A stretch of DNA of 64,000 nucleotides from Pelagibacteraceae bacterium AG-325-E08 (GTDB taxonomy: Bacteria > Pseudomonadota > Alphaproteobacteria > Pelagibacterales > Pelagibacteraceae), in contig QBYE01000002.1 of NCBI GenBank assembly GCA_003282985.1, positions 32,399-96,398 on the forward strand, in the 5' to 3' direction. The translations under genes and the position numbers were made by a program. The notes under the pieces were generated by a model. It worked only from the letters and a program-made list of their open reading frames with translations, did not search any database and was not told the origin of the DNA. This document shows positions 42,821 to 51,879 of this stretch, in pieces (position 1 is the first letter of the stretch; every line of letters starts with the position of its first letter).

Positions 42821-43555
42821 TTAATTAAAATTTTCGTATCCTTTTTTTTCTAATTCTAATGCAAGTTCTGGTCCTCCAGATTTGATTATTTTTCCATTCA
42901 TTAATACATGAACAAAATCTGGTTTTATGTAGTCTAGCAATCTTTGATAGTGAGTAATTATTAAGAAAGAATTATCTTTACTTCTCAGTGTGTTCACTCC
43001 ATCAGATACAACCTTTAAAGCATCAATATCTAACCCTGAATCAGTTTCATCTAAAATAGATAGCTTGGGTGATAACATTGACATTTGTAAAATTTCATTT
43101 TTCTTTTTTTCACCTCCAGAAAAACCAACATTTAACTGTCTATTTAATTTTTCCTCATCAAATTTTAGTTCTCTCGCTTTTTCTTTTACAAGTTTTAAAA
43201 ATTCGATTGCATCAAGTTCTTTTTCTCCTTTTGCTTTTCTTATGGCGTTTAAAGAGGTTTTTAAAAAGATATTGGTATTTACACCTGGAATTTCTAACGG
43301 ATATTGAAATGCTAAAAATATTCCTTTATGTGCTCTTTCCTCAGTTTCAAGCTCAAATAAATTATTATTCTCAAAAAGTACTTCTCCAGATATTTCATAT
43401 CCTTTTTTGCCAGATAATATGTTTGATAATGTGCTTTTACCTGAACCATTAGGACCCATAATTGCGTGTACTTCACCAGGATTAATATTAAGTGAAAAAT
43501 CTTTTAAAATTGATTTATCCTCAATGTTTGCACTTAGATTATTTATTTTTAACAT
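42821..43555 (-). CDS. sufC: Fe-S cluster assembly ATPase SufC
   Basis: 244 residues. Walker A GPNGSGKSTL, signature NVGFSGGEKKKNEILQM, Walker B KLSILDETDSGLDIDAL with the SufC-specific E-T-D-S-GLD, and the switch His in ITHYQRLLDYI. The ATPase drives shape changes of SufB-SufD during cluster building. It abuts sufD with no spacer and overlaps the sufB stop by 1 base. Confidence 0.97.
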   Translation of the reverse strand: MLKINNLSANIEDKSILKDFSLNINPGEVHAIMGPNGSGKSTLSNILSGKKGYEISGEVLFENNNLFELETEERAHKGIFLAFQYPLEIPGVNTNIFLKTSLNAIRKAKGEKELDAIEFLKLVKEKARELKFDEEKLNRQLNVGFSGGEKKKNEILQMSMLSPKLSILDETDSGLDIDALKVVSDGVNTLRSKDNSFLIITHYQRLLDYIKPDFVHVLMNGKIIKSGGPELALELEKKGYENFN

Positions 43556-44997
43556 TAACCAACGCTCCCTTCCAAGCTTATACCTACTAGTTTTTGAGCC
43601 TCTACAGCAAATTCCATTGGTAATTGTTGAAGCACTTCTTTACAAAATCCGTTTACGATTAATCCAACAGCTTCTTCTGGATTTAAACCTCTTTGCTGAC
43701 AATAATGTAATTGTTCCTCACTTATTTTAGAAGTCGTAGCCTCATGAGCTATATTTGAGTCAAAATTTTTATTTTTAATATATGGTACAGTATGAGCCCC
43801 ACACTTATTTCCCATTAATAAAGAATCACACTGAGTATAATTACTTGAATTTTTTGCTTTTGAATTAATGTCAACTAATCCTCTGTAAGTCATATCTGAA
43901 AATCCTGCGCTAATACCTTTTGATATAATCTTACTTTTTGTATTTTTACCTAAATGGATCATCTTAGTTCCAGTATCAGCTTTTTGATGATTATTAGTTA
44001 TCGCGATTGAATAAAATTCACCTATTGAATTATCTCCTTTTAATATACAGCTAGGATATTTCCAAGTTATAGCTGAGCCAGTTTCTACTTGTGTCCAAGA
44101 AATTTTAGAATTTTTGCCTTTGCACAACCCTCTTTTAGTTACAAAATTATATATTCCTCCTTTACCATTTTCATCTCCTGGATACCAATTTTGAACTGTT
44201 GAATATTTTATCTCAGCATCCTCAAGTGCAATTAATTCTACATTAGCAGCGTGTAGTTGGTTTTCATCTCTCATTGGTGCCGTACACCCTTCTAAATAAC
44301 TTACATAACTTCCTTTATCTGCTATAATCAAAGTTCTTTCAAATTGTCCTGTCTCTGATGCATTGATTCTAAAATAAGTTGATAGTTCCATTGGGCATTT
44401 AATTCCTTCTGGAATATAAACAAATGACCCATCGGTAAATACAGCAGAATTTAAAGTTGCGAAGAAATGATCTGTTGTTGGTATAACTGTTCCTAAATAT
44501 TTTTTTACTAGATCTGGGTGTTTTTGAATAGCTTCAGACATAGAGCAAAAAATTATTCCCTGTTTAGTTAATTCATCTTTAAAAGTTGTTGCAACAGAAA
44601 CAGAGTCAAAAACAGCATCAACGGCAATACCATTTAACCTTGCTTGTTCTTGTAATGGTATACCAAGCTTTTTATAAGTTTCTAAAAGTTTAGGATCAAG
44701 TTCATCAAGGCTTTTTGGTTTGTCGTTCATGCTTTTGGGTGCTGAATAGTAATATAAGTCTTGGTAATCTATTTTTGGATATTTTGGTTTTTGCCAATTA
44801 GGTTCTTTTAATTGTTTAAATCTTTCGAATGCTTTTAATCTAAAATCTAACATCCATTTTGGTTCCTTTTTAATATTAGAAATAAATTTAATTACATCTT
44901 CATTTAAACCTTTGGGCGCTCTGATATTTTCTATATCGGTTGAAAACCCATATTTATAATCTTTTAATTTTTCTATATCTTTTTCTCTTTTATCCAT
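43555..44997 (-). CDS. sufB: Fe-S cluster assembly scaffold subunit SufB
   Basis: 480 residues, the normal size. Motifs: [38 protein letters not shown], the sulfur-accepting region [34 protein letters not shown], and [18 protein letters not shown], where the conserved Cys (GDKCGAHT type) sits. SufB holds the nascent cluster and receives sulfur. First structural gene after iscR, 1 base from its stop. Confidence 0.97.
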   Translation of the reverse strand: MDKREKDIEKLKDYKYGFSTDIENIRAPKGLNEDVIKFISNIKKEPKWMLDFRLKAFERFKQLKEPNWQKPKYPKIDYQDLYYYSAPKSMNDKPKSLDELDPKLLETYKKLGIPLQEQARLNGIAVDAVFDSVSVATTFKDELTKQGIIFCSMSEAIQKHPDLVKKYLGTVIPTTDHFFATLNSAVFTDGSFVYIPEGIKCPMELSTYFRINASETGQFERTLIIADKGSYVSYLEGCTAPMRDENQLHAANVELIALEDAEIKYSTVQNWYPGDENGKGGIYNFVTKRGLCKGKNSKISWTQVETGSAITWKYPSCILKGDNSIGEFYSIAITNNHQKADTGTKMIHLGKNTKSKIISKGISAGFSDMTYRGLVDINSKAKNSSNYTQCDSLLMGNKCGAHTVPYIKNKNFDSNIAHEATTSKISEEQLHYCQQRGLNPEEAVGLIVNGFCKEVLQQLPMEFAVEAQKLVGISLEGSVG

Positions 44998-44998
44998 T

Positions 44999-45424
44999 TT
45001 AAACTCTTCTCTCAGAATTGTCTTTAACTAAATCTTCTAAACTTTTTTTATCAAAAAAATTATTAATATGATTTTCAAGTTCATCCCAAAGATTATGCGT
45101 AAGGCATTTTACAGCTTTGCCATTACATCCTTTTTTTGACTCTTTTTTACATTGAACTGTTTTTACTTTTTCATCTACTGCCTCAAAAATATTTATAAGC
45201 TTTATTTCTTTAGCTTTTTTATTTAAAATATATCCCCCTTGAGTGCCTCTCACACTTTGAACTATTTCTTTTTTTCTTAACTTTGAGAATATTTGTTCTA
45301 AATAATCCAATGAAATTCCTTGTCTTAGTGAAATGTCTCTTAGAGAAACTGGATTGATATTATTAAATCTAGCTAGGTCTACTAGAGCCATTACTGCATA
45401 TCTACCTTTTGATGTAAGCTTCAT
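44999..45424 (-). CDS. iscR: Rrf2-family Fe-S regulator IscR
   Basis: 141 residues. Winged-helix part: [20 protein letters not shown] and [37 protein letters not shown], the Rrf2 recognition helix and wing. Three Cys in [27 protein letters not shown] form the [2Fe-2S] site. With a cluster bound it should repress its own operon; when clusters are short, repression lifts. The IscR box lies over its promoter about 20 bases upstream. A ribosome site AAGGA precedes the start. Confidence 0.95.
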   Translation of the reverse strand: MKLTSKGRYAVMALVDLARFNNINPVSLRDISLRQGISLDYLEQIFSKLRKKEIVQSVRGTQGGYILNKKAKEIKLINIFEAVDEKVKTVQCKKESKKGCNGKAVKCLTHNLWDELENHINNFFDKKSLEDLVKDNSERRV

Positions 45425-45443
45425 AAGTCCTTATTTTACGGGG

Positions 45444-45475
45444 ATATATATAAACCCGACTAAAATAGTCAAGTA
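45444..45475 (-). promoter_or_regulatory. iscR-suf operon promoter overlapped by an IscR box
   Basis: On the minus strand TTGACT (45471-45466) and TATATA (45449-45444) are 16 bases apart, a good sigma-70 promoter. The stretch 45475-45449 holds the dyad GACT-N4-AGTC flanked by ATACTT and GGGTTTAT. This closely follows the E. coli type 1 IscR consensus (ATA-SYY-GACT-RWWWY-AGTC-RRS-TAT form). The box covers the -35 and spacer, so bound IscR would block the polymerase. Confidence 0.85.
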
Positions 45476-45558
45476 TCTAAGATAAAAAAAAACTAACATT
45501 TTGTCACGCAGTTGTGATAAACCTAATTTTTTTTTGAGAATAATAATCAATAACAATT

Positions 45559-46215
45559 ATGGATAACAAAATTTTAGAAATTTTTATTCCTGGTCCTGCT
45601 GGAAGATTAGAGGCTAAATATTTTAAAAGTAAAAAAAGTACTTCACCAGTAGCTTTGGTTCTACAACCACATCCACAATACGGAGGAACAATGAACAATA
45701 AAGTTGTTGTTGAAACTTTTCATACATTTATGGATAATGATTTTTCTGTTTGTCGAGTAAATTTTAGAGGAGTTGGTAAAAGTGATGGTGAATTTGATAA
45801 TGGTCAAGGCGAATTAGCTGACGCTGCTGCAGCTTTAGATTGGTTGGAAAGAGAAAATTTTGATAACTCACAATGTTGGGTTTCAGGATTTTCATTTGGA
45901 TCTTTAATTGCAATGCAACTACTAATGAGACGACCTGAAATAAATAGATTTATAGCAATTTCTCCACAGCCTAATGTTTATGATTTTTCATTTTTATCTC
46001 CATGTCCAACTTCTGGTCTTATGATATACGGTAAAAAGGATGAACTTGTACCTATAGAACATATAAATGAACTCGATAAAAGATTAAGTGCTCAAAAAGG
46101 AATTAAAGTTGAATTCCAATCAATAAATGATGCTAATCATTTTTTTTCAAAAAATGAATCTTCTTTGGTAAAAAGTTTGGATAAGTATATTAAAAAAGAA
46201 ACTGCACTTTATTAA
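45559..46215 (+). CDS. alpha/beta hydrolase
   Basis: 218 residues. It has VALVLQPHPQYGGTMNNKVV (oxyanion region), VCRVNFRGVGKSDGEFDNGQGELADAAAALDWL, nucleophile Ser in CWVSGFSFGSLIAMQL, the acid Asp in IYGKKDELVP and His in DANHFFSKN. The R-N-RG-G-S-G pattern marks the small hydrolase group related to dienelactone hydrolases and common in alphaproteobacteria. The substrate is unknown. It is divergent from the iscR operon and overlaps anmK tail to tail by 4 bases. Confidence 0.88.
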   Translation: MDNKILEIFIPGPAGRLEAKYFKSKKSTSPVALVLQPHPQYGGTMNNKVVVETFHTFMDNDFSVCRVNFRGVGKSDGEFDNGQGELADAAAALDWLERENFDNSQCWVSGFSFGSLIAMQLLMRRPEINRFIAISPQPNVYDFSFLSPCPTSGLMIYGKKDELVPIEHINELDKRLSAQKGIKVEFQSINDANHFFSKNESSLVKSLDKYIKKETALY

Positions 46216-47339
46216 AAATTTTTAATTAAAACTCCACCAATAGTTGGTGCTTTGCATTTAGTTGTACCTGGAAAAGAAATGGGTAAATTTAAAAAAGATC
46301 TTATAGCAAGATATGCAAACGCCTCTGATTCTATATAATCTCCATCAACACCATAATCATCAATTGGCTGGATAATGAAATTTTTAGGCGTTGTATTTTT
46401 TATTCTTTCTATTAAATTAATATTTTTTCTTCCTCCACCACAAATTAAAATTTTGCAAGGTTTATCTTTTACATCTGACAAGAAATTTAAAAGTTCTACT
46501 CCTATTATTCTTGCTGTAAATTCAGTAAGAGTTGCTGCTCCATCATCTAAATCAAGACCTCTTACAAATCCTACGCTGAAATCTTTTATGTCAAATGATG
46601 AAATTTTTTGGTTAGGCTTATTTTCAAAATTTTCTAGAGCTTGATTAAGAATTAAATTATTTATTTTTCCTCTTTTTGCAATATCTCCATTAAAATCAAA
46701 TTTCTTTTTGATATTATTTCTCACCCATTCATCTATTAAACAATTACCTGGACCTAAGTCTCTACTTAAAAAACTATCTTTATCATAATCATTTATTAAA
46801 GTTGCATTTGCAATACCACCAATGTTTAAAATACAAACTGGTAGATCAATCTTGTTTTGTTTGATGATTAATTTGTGAAAAACTGGGGCCAAAGGAGCTC
46901 CCTCGCCCCCATTTTGAATATCATTTTTTCTAAAATTATAGATTACTTTTTTTTTAGAAAGTTGAGATAATAAGTTGCCGTCTCCAATTTGTTTGGAAAT
47001 TTTTTCTAATGGATTATGATATAATGTTTGCCCATGAAAACCTATAAAATCAATATTCTTATCAATGGATTCTAAAACTTCGTTAGTAACCTTAGCGTGA
47101 AATAGAGTTATATTTTTTTCAAGAGAATAAATTTCTTTTTCATTTTTTTTTAGATCTTCTAATTTAGAAATCTTTGCTTTTAAATAGTGAAGTTTTTCGT
47201 ATATTTTTTGATCATATTTAAAATACTTATTTAATATATTGCTGTAATTATCTACTCCATTTGAGCTAATTATAGAGGCATCTACACCATCTCCTGATGT
47301 GCCACTCATTAATCCTAATGCTGTAAATATCTTTTCCAT
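46212..47339 (-). CDS. anmK: anhydro-N-acetylmuramic acid kinase
   Basis: 375 residues of the sugar-kinase/HSP70 fold: LGLMSGTSGDGVDASII at the start (the AnmK signature), DFIGFHGQTLYHNP with the catalytic Asp region, VCILNIGGIANATLI, DLGPGNCLIDEWVR, and ILICGGGRKN followed by DDYGVDGDYIESEAFAYLAIR. It phosphorylates 1,6-anhydro-MurNAc to MurNAc-6-P in cell-wall recycling. It is divergent from tyrS across about 47 bases, an arrangement also seen in other alphaproteobacteria. Confidence 0.95.
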   Translation of the reverse strand: MEKIFTALGLMSGTSGDGVDASIISSNGVDNYSNILNKYFKYDQKIYEKLHYLKAKISKLEDLKKNEKEIYSLEKNITLFHAKVTNEVLESIDKNIDFIGFHGQTLYHNPLEKISKQIGDGNLLSQLSKKKVIYNFRKNDIQNGGEGAPLAPVFHKLIIKQNKIDLPVCILNIGGIANATLINDYDKDSFLSRDLGPGNCLIDEWVRNNIKKKFDFNGDIAKRGKINNLILNQALENFENKPNQKISSFDIKDFSVGFVRGLDLDDGAATLTEFTARIIGVELLNFLSDVKDKPCKILICGGGRKNINLIERIKNTTPKNFIIQPIDDYGVDGDYIESEAFAYLAIRSFLNLPISFPGTTKCKAPTIGGVLIKNF

Positions 47340-47386
47340 TCTTATTCTTTTTTAATAAAATTTGTATATTGTATAACTATAAGCTT

Positions 47387-48616
47387 ATGAATAAATTTTT
47401 AAAAGAATTTAAAGATAGAGGTTATTTCTATCAATGTACCAACGAAGAAGATTTATCAAAATTACTGGAAAAAGAAAAAATCAAAGGTTACATCGGTTTT
47501 GATTGCACTGCAGAAAGTCTCCACGTTGGAAGTTTGCTTCAAATTATGTGTTTAAGACTTCTTCAAAACCATGGGCACAGACCTATTGTATTATTAGGTG
47601 GTGGGACAACAAGGATTGGTGATCCATCTGGTAAAGATAAAACGAGAAAAATTTTAACTGAAAAGGAAATAGAAAAAAATATTAAAAGTATTGAAAAAAT
47701 ACTAAAAAATTTTTTAGATAATAAGAATCCAAAAACTAAACCTGTATTTGTAAATAATTATTCTTGGCTTAAAGGCTTAAATTATATTTCATTCCTAAGA
47801 GATATTGGAAAACACTTCACGATTAACAAAATGCTTACTTTTGAAAGTGTTAAGACTAGATTAGACAGAGAACAATCATTAAGTTATATGGAATTTAATT
47901 ATATGATTCTTCAGGCTTATGACTTTTTAGAATTAAATAAAAAAGAGAATTGTTCTTTGCAAATTGGTGGTTCTGATCAGTGGGGAAATATAGTTAATGG
48001 TACTGAACTTATTAAAAGATATTCAGGCAAACAAGCCTATGGTTTAACTACACCTCTTATTACATTGGCATCAGGAGCTAAAATGGGAAAAACAGAAACT
48101 GGTGCGATTTGGTTAGATAAAAAAATGTTATCATCTTATGATTATTGGCAATTTTGGAGAAATGTTGATGATAAAGATGTGATTAAATTTTTAAAAATAT
48201 TTACAGATTTAAGTATCGAAGAAATAGATAAAAATAAAAATGAGGACATAAATAGACTTAAGATAAGATTAGCAAATGAGGCAACCACAATGCTTCACGG
48301 TAAAAAAGCTGCTCAAAACTCTGAACAGGCTGCTAAAGAAGCTTTCTCTGGAAATTTGCTTGGTTCAAATTTGCCTTCAATAAAAATTAGAGCGAAGAGT
48401 ATCAATGAAAAAATAACTATTTTGGATTTAATAATTTTATCAAAAATGGAAAAGTCTAAAAGTGAGATAAGGAGATTAATTAAAGGAAATGCCATAAAAT
48501 TAAATGATAAGATGATATCGGATGAAAAGTTTATTATTAGTGATAAACTATTTCAAAATAATTATTTAAAACTTTCTATTGGAAAAAAAAGACATATTAA
48601 AATTGAAAAAGATTAG
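47387..48616 (+). CDS. tyrS: tyrosyl-tRNA synthetase
   Basis: 409 residues from ATG 47387; an ATG six codons earlier would add MYNYKL, unlike the family. Class I motifs: HVGS in AESLHVGSLLQ for HIGH, SYMEFNYMILQAYDF, QIGGSDQWGNIVNGTELIK, and AKMGKTETG for KMSKS (KMGKT here, the form usual in this TyrRS branch). The C-terminal S4 RNA-binding domain reads KSKSEIRRLIKGNAIKLND. It charges tRNA-Tyr. It overlaps the AsmA-like gene tail to tail by 4 bases. Confidence 0.96.
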   Translation: MNKFLKEFKDRGYFYQCTNEEDLSKLLEKEKIKGYIGFDCTAESLHVGSLLQIMCLRLLQNHGHRPIVLLGGGTTRIGDPSGKDKTRKILTEKEIEKNIKSIEKILKNFLDNKNPKTKPVFVNNYSWLKGLNYISFLRDIGKHFTINKMLTFESVKTRLDREQSLSYMEFNYMILQAYDFLELNKKENCSLQIGGSDQWGNIVNGTELIKRYSGKQAYGLTTPLITLASGAKMGKTETGAIWLDKKMLSSYDYWQFWRNVDDKDVIKFLKIFTDLSIEEIDKNKNEDINRLKIRLANEATTMLHGKKAAQNSEQAAKEAFSGNLLGSNLPSIKIRAKSINEKITILDLIILSKMEKSKSEIRRLIKGNAIKLNDKMISDEKFIISDKLFQNNYLKLSIGKKRHIKIEKD

Positions 48617-50787
48617 TTTTTTTTAATTTTTTCTAAAGTTCTTGTAATAAATCTTGGAGTAAGTGTTTTGATAGGATTTACTGAAGTTTCAAGTTTTTTA
48701 GGAGGGCCTTTTATTTTAAAACTTACACCAAAAACCCCTTCTCCAGTTTTTGAACCAACTAATATTTTACCTAACACAGGTAAAGATCCTATAAACTTAT
48801 TTACTGTAGTGGCAGGAACTAAGGTTCCTCTAAGACTTATAAGCTTATCTTTTTCAACATAACCATCCATTAAAATAGAAATTGCTGGGCCAATTGCATA
48901 AATTTCATCAATGATCATCTCATCTTTTTTGCTTTTAAATTTCATCTCAAATTCATCAAATCCTATACCCTCGCCTGATAAAATATCAGCAATACCTTGT
49001 AGAGAAGCAAGGGTTAAGATTTTTGTTAATGCAGGTAATTCTTTTAAATTAAAATCGTATATCTTAAGTGTTGATGTGGATTCATTAAACTTTTTTGAAC
49101 TATAGAAATCAAGTGTTCCATTATCAAAACCCTTAATAAATTTATATCTTTTTACAATTGGTTCAGCTTTATCGATATATAAAGTTGTAATCTTATCGTT
49201 GTTATTAGTATTAATAGTGAAATTTAACTTTTTATTATTAGGAAAACTTCCTTTTAAGTTAGCTTTTACAATCTCTTTGTTTTTAAAAAATATGTCACCA
49301 TTAAAATTAAATAAATCAAACTCGTTATCTAATAAAATTTTATCAATACTAACTTCAATTCTAGTATCAATATTAAAAAAATTAGAATCTTTATCATTAA
49401 ATAATAAGTCATCAATAAGACTATTAGCATTGAACGAAGATCCTTTTAAAATATATCGATTCTTAGTTTGATAAAGTTTAATCTGATTTTTTTGATTTTC
49501 TTGATCTGTATAGTTTAAAGAAACTGTTCCGAGCTTTACTATTTCAAATTTCTTATTAAATTTTATATTTTGAGCTCTAATTCTATTTTCTTTACTATCT
49601 ATAACAAAATTTTTAATATTAATTTCATTTTTTTTATTTTTTGATCCTTCTAATTGTATTAAAGCATTTGCCTCTTTATAATTTAAAGATTTTATGTTTA
49701 AAGGATTATCATTTATTTTAAGAGAAGTTTTAAAATCTAAAATATCATTTTTCTTATTAATAGAGTATTTAAAGATATCTTTATTATTTTGTATTAAAAT
49801 GTCTCCTTTACCATCTATATATAAATTATCTTCAAGATATTTGATTGATAACTTGTGATTTGATAAATAGAAATTTTCTTTAATATTTGGAAAAAAATTT
49901 ATTAACTCAAATTCATTAATAACAGAAAATTCATCAACCAACATGTCAGTTTCTAAGATTAAATTACGAAATTCAAATTTTCTATTTGTCTTGAATGAGA
50001 ATCTGTTGTTAGAACTAAATCTCAATTTTTCAAAATCAATCTCTGAAAAAAAAGGCTTAATTAATAAGTTTATGTTTTTTTTATCAAATACTATCTCTCT
50101 ATGCTTTATTTCTCCATCTATTAAAAAATCATCTTTAACTTTTTTAAGTGATATATTTTCAGATAGAAATTTTAAATCATTAAGAGTAAATGATATATCG
50201 CTTAATGATAGATTGTCTTTTTTAAAATTAAATATTAAATCTAATTTTTGAAGGTTGTATTTCTTAAGTATACTTAATCTAGTATCTCTCAAGAAACCAT
50301 TTACCTCATAATTGTTTTTAATATTACCATCAGAGTCGAATTCCAATTTAATATCACCAATTAAATAACCATTATTAATTGTTTTCTCTAACAAAAATAA
50401 TTCTGGTGAGTTTCTAAAAGATCTCAAAAATGAAATTAGATTTCTAATTTCTAATGATTTTGTAGAAATTTCTAAAATTTTAATAGAAAATTTATTTTCA
50501 ATCAATGATTTGATGGAAATTTGAGTTTTTAAACTTTCTAGTTCTACTGTTCCATTTTGATTTTTTAATTTTGATCCAATTGTTTTGATATTAAGTTTTA
50601 ATTTAAATGGATCTAAAACTAACTTAATCTTTTTTAATTCAATTTCAGTTTTTTTATCAATACTTTTAATCTTATCTTTGATTTGGTTGTTAAACCTATC
50701 TGTTTCAATTCCTATAGTGCTTAAATAAGTCGTTATAATTAAAAATATTAGAATTATTGATATAAAAATTTTTGAAATTATTTTCAT
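48613..50787 (-). CDS. AsmA/YhdP-like envelope protein (DUF3971 and AsmA-like C-terminal region)
   Basis: 724 residues. An N-terminal membrane anchor (ISIILIFLIITTYLSTIGI) is followed by a long, beta-rich, Lys/Asn-rich periplasmic part. It closes with ILTLASLQGIADILSGEGIGFDEFEMKF, then GPAISILMDGYVEKDKLISLRGTLVP and SLPVLGKILVGSKTGEGVFGVSFKIKGP. That tail is the AsmA-like C-terminal signature of YhdP-type proteins. Such proteins form bridges that carry phospholipid from inner to outer membrane. It overlaps prfB by 4 bases (ATGA), though the two have no functional tie. Confidence 0.85.
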   Translation of the reverse strand: MKIISKIFISIILIFLIITTYLSTIGIETDRFNNQIKDKIKSIDKKTEIELKKIKLVLDPFKLKLNIKTIGSKLKNQNGTVELESLKTQISIKSLIENKFSIKILEISTKSLEIRNLISFLRSFRNSPELFLLEKTINNGYLIGDIKLEFDSDGNIKNNYEVNGFLRDTRLSILKKYNLQKLDLIFNFKKDNLSLSDISFTLNDLKFLSENISLKKVKDDFLIDGEIKHREIVFDKKNINLLIKPFFSEIDFEKLRFSSNNRFSFKTNRKFEFRNLILETDMLVDEFSVINEFELINFFPNIKENFYLSNHKLSIKYLEDNLYIDGKGDILIQNNKDIFKYSINKKNDILDFKTSLKINDNPLNIKSLNYKEANALIQLEGSKNKKNEINIKNFVIDSKENRIRAQNIKFNKKFEIVKLGTVSLNYTDQENQKNQIKLYQTKNRYILKGSSFNANSLIDDLLFNDKDSNFFNIDTRIEVSIDKILLDNEFDLFNFNGDIFFKNKEIVKANLKGSFPNNKKLNFTINTNNNDKITTLYIDKAEPIVKRYKFIKGFDNGTLDFYSSKKFNESTSTLKIYDFNLKELPALTKILTLASLQGIADILSGEGIGFDEFEMKFKSKKDEMIIDEIYAIGPAISILMDGYVEKDKLISLRGTLVPATTVNKFIGSLPVLGKILVGSKTGEGVFGVSFKIKGPPKKLETSVNPIKTLTPRFITRTLEKIKKN

Positions 50788-51879
50788 TTAATTTGATATA
50801 ATGAGTGTTCTAAAAAGTCATCAATTTCACCGTCTAGAACTTTGTCAGGACTTGTATTTTCAAAATTAGTCCTGTTATCTTTTACCAGTCTATATGGCTG
50901 TAACACATAAGATCTTATTTGATGACCCCAGCCAATTTCAGATTTTGACACTTCTGTATTTTGATTTTCTTTTTCCTTTTTTTTAATTTCAAAATCATAG
51001 AGTCTTGCTTTTAACATATTCATACAAGTTTCTTTATTTTTATGTTGAGATCTTTCATTTTGACATTGTACAACTATTTTAGAGGGCAAATGTGTAATTC
51101 TAACAGCGCTATCAGTGGTGTTAACATGTTGGCCGCCTGCCCCACTAGAACGATATGTATCAATCCTTAGGTCTTTATCTAAAATCTCTATATTTATACT
51201 TTCATCAACAACTGGGTAGACCCATATACTTGCAAAACTAGTGTGCCTCCTTGCTCCTGAGTCAAAAGGTGAAATTCTGACCAATCTATGAATTCCTGAC
51301 TCTTTTTTTAACCAGCCAAAGACATAGTCTCCCTCAATTTTAATAGTAGACGATTTTATTCCAGCTTCATCACCTTTATGTTCGCTAATTAAGTTTGATT
51401 TAAATTTTTTATTGTCAGACCACTTTAGATACATCCTTCTTAACATGTCAGCCCAATCCTGACTTTCTGTTCCACCAGCACCTGCATGAATTTCAATATA
51501 ACAATCAAGAGAGTCAGCCTCATTAGATAGAAAACACTTAACCTCATTTTTTTTAACTGCTTTTCTAAGTTCTTTTATATTATCCAATATTTCATTTTGT
51601 ATAATTTCATTATTTTCCTCTAAGGCCAATTCACTCAGATCATCTAAATCTTTTAATTTTTCTATTGACGTTTCAAATGAATTTATTAGGTCTTCGTATA
51701 ATTTTTTTTCTTTTATAACTTTTTTTGAGTTAGCTTTATCTTGCCAAAAATTGGATTCGAGCATCCTAGAATTATGATCTTTTAATTTTGAATAAATACC
51801 ATTTTTTTCAAAGATACTCCTTAACTCTTCGATTAATTTTTTCTATTTCTTTTTTGAAGTCTGTATATTTATGATCCAT
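50784..51879 (-). CDS. prfB: peptide chain release factor 2 (programmed +1 frameshift)
   Basis: RF2 of 364 residues made by joining two frames. ATG 51879 starts 23 codons ending Lys-Glu-Tyr-Leu followed by TGA at 51808-51810. A +1 shift on CTT continues as EKNGIYSKLKDHNSR into the long frame. The stop-recognition SPF is in VRISPFDSGARRHTSF and the catalytic GGQ in SSGAGGQHVNTTDS. It releases peptides at UGA and UAA. The start overlaps the PBP1a stop (TAATG) and the end overlaps the AsmA-like gene (ATGA). A caller ignoring the shift would begin about 38 residues too late. Confidence 0.96.
51808..51822 (-). promoter_or_regulatory. prfB programmed +1 frameshift site
   Basis: On the coding strand AAGGAG (51822-51817), an internal Shine-Dalgarno, is followed by TAT, then CTT TGA. 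This is the classic RF2 autoregulatory site: AGGRGG-type, TAT, CTT, TGA. Low RF2 leaves the ribosome paused at UGA, and slippage of CTT to TTT restores the frame and makes more RF2. Confidence 0.95.

Noticed and set aside
43069-43730. Two overlapping long frames opposite sufC and sufB
   Set aside because: They are shadows of the suf genes in other frames, rich in Phe and Leu from reversed A/T codons.
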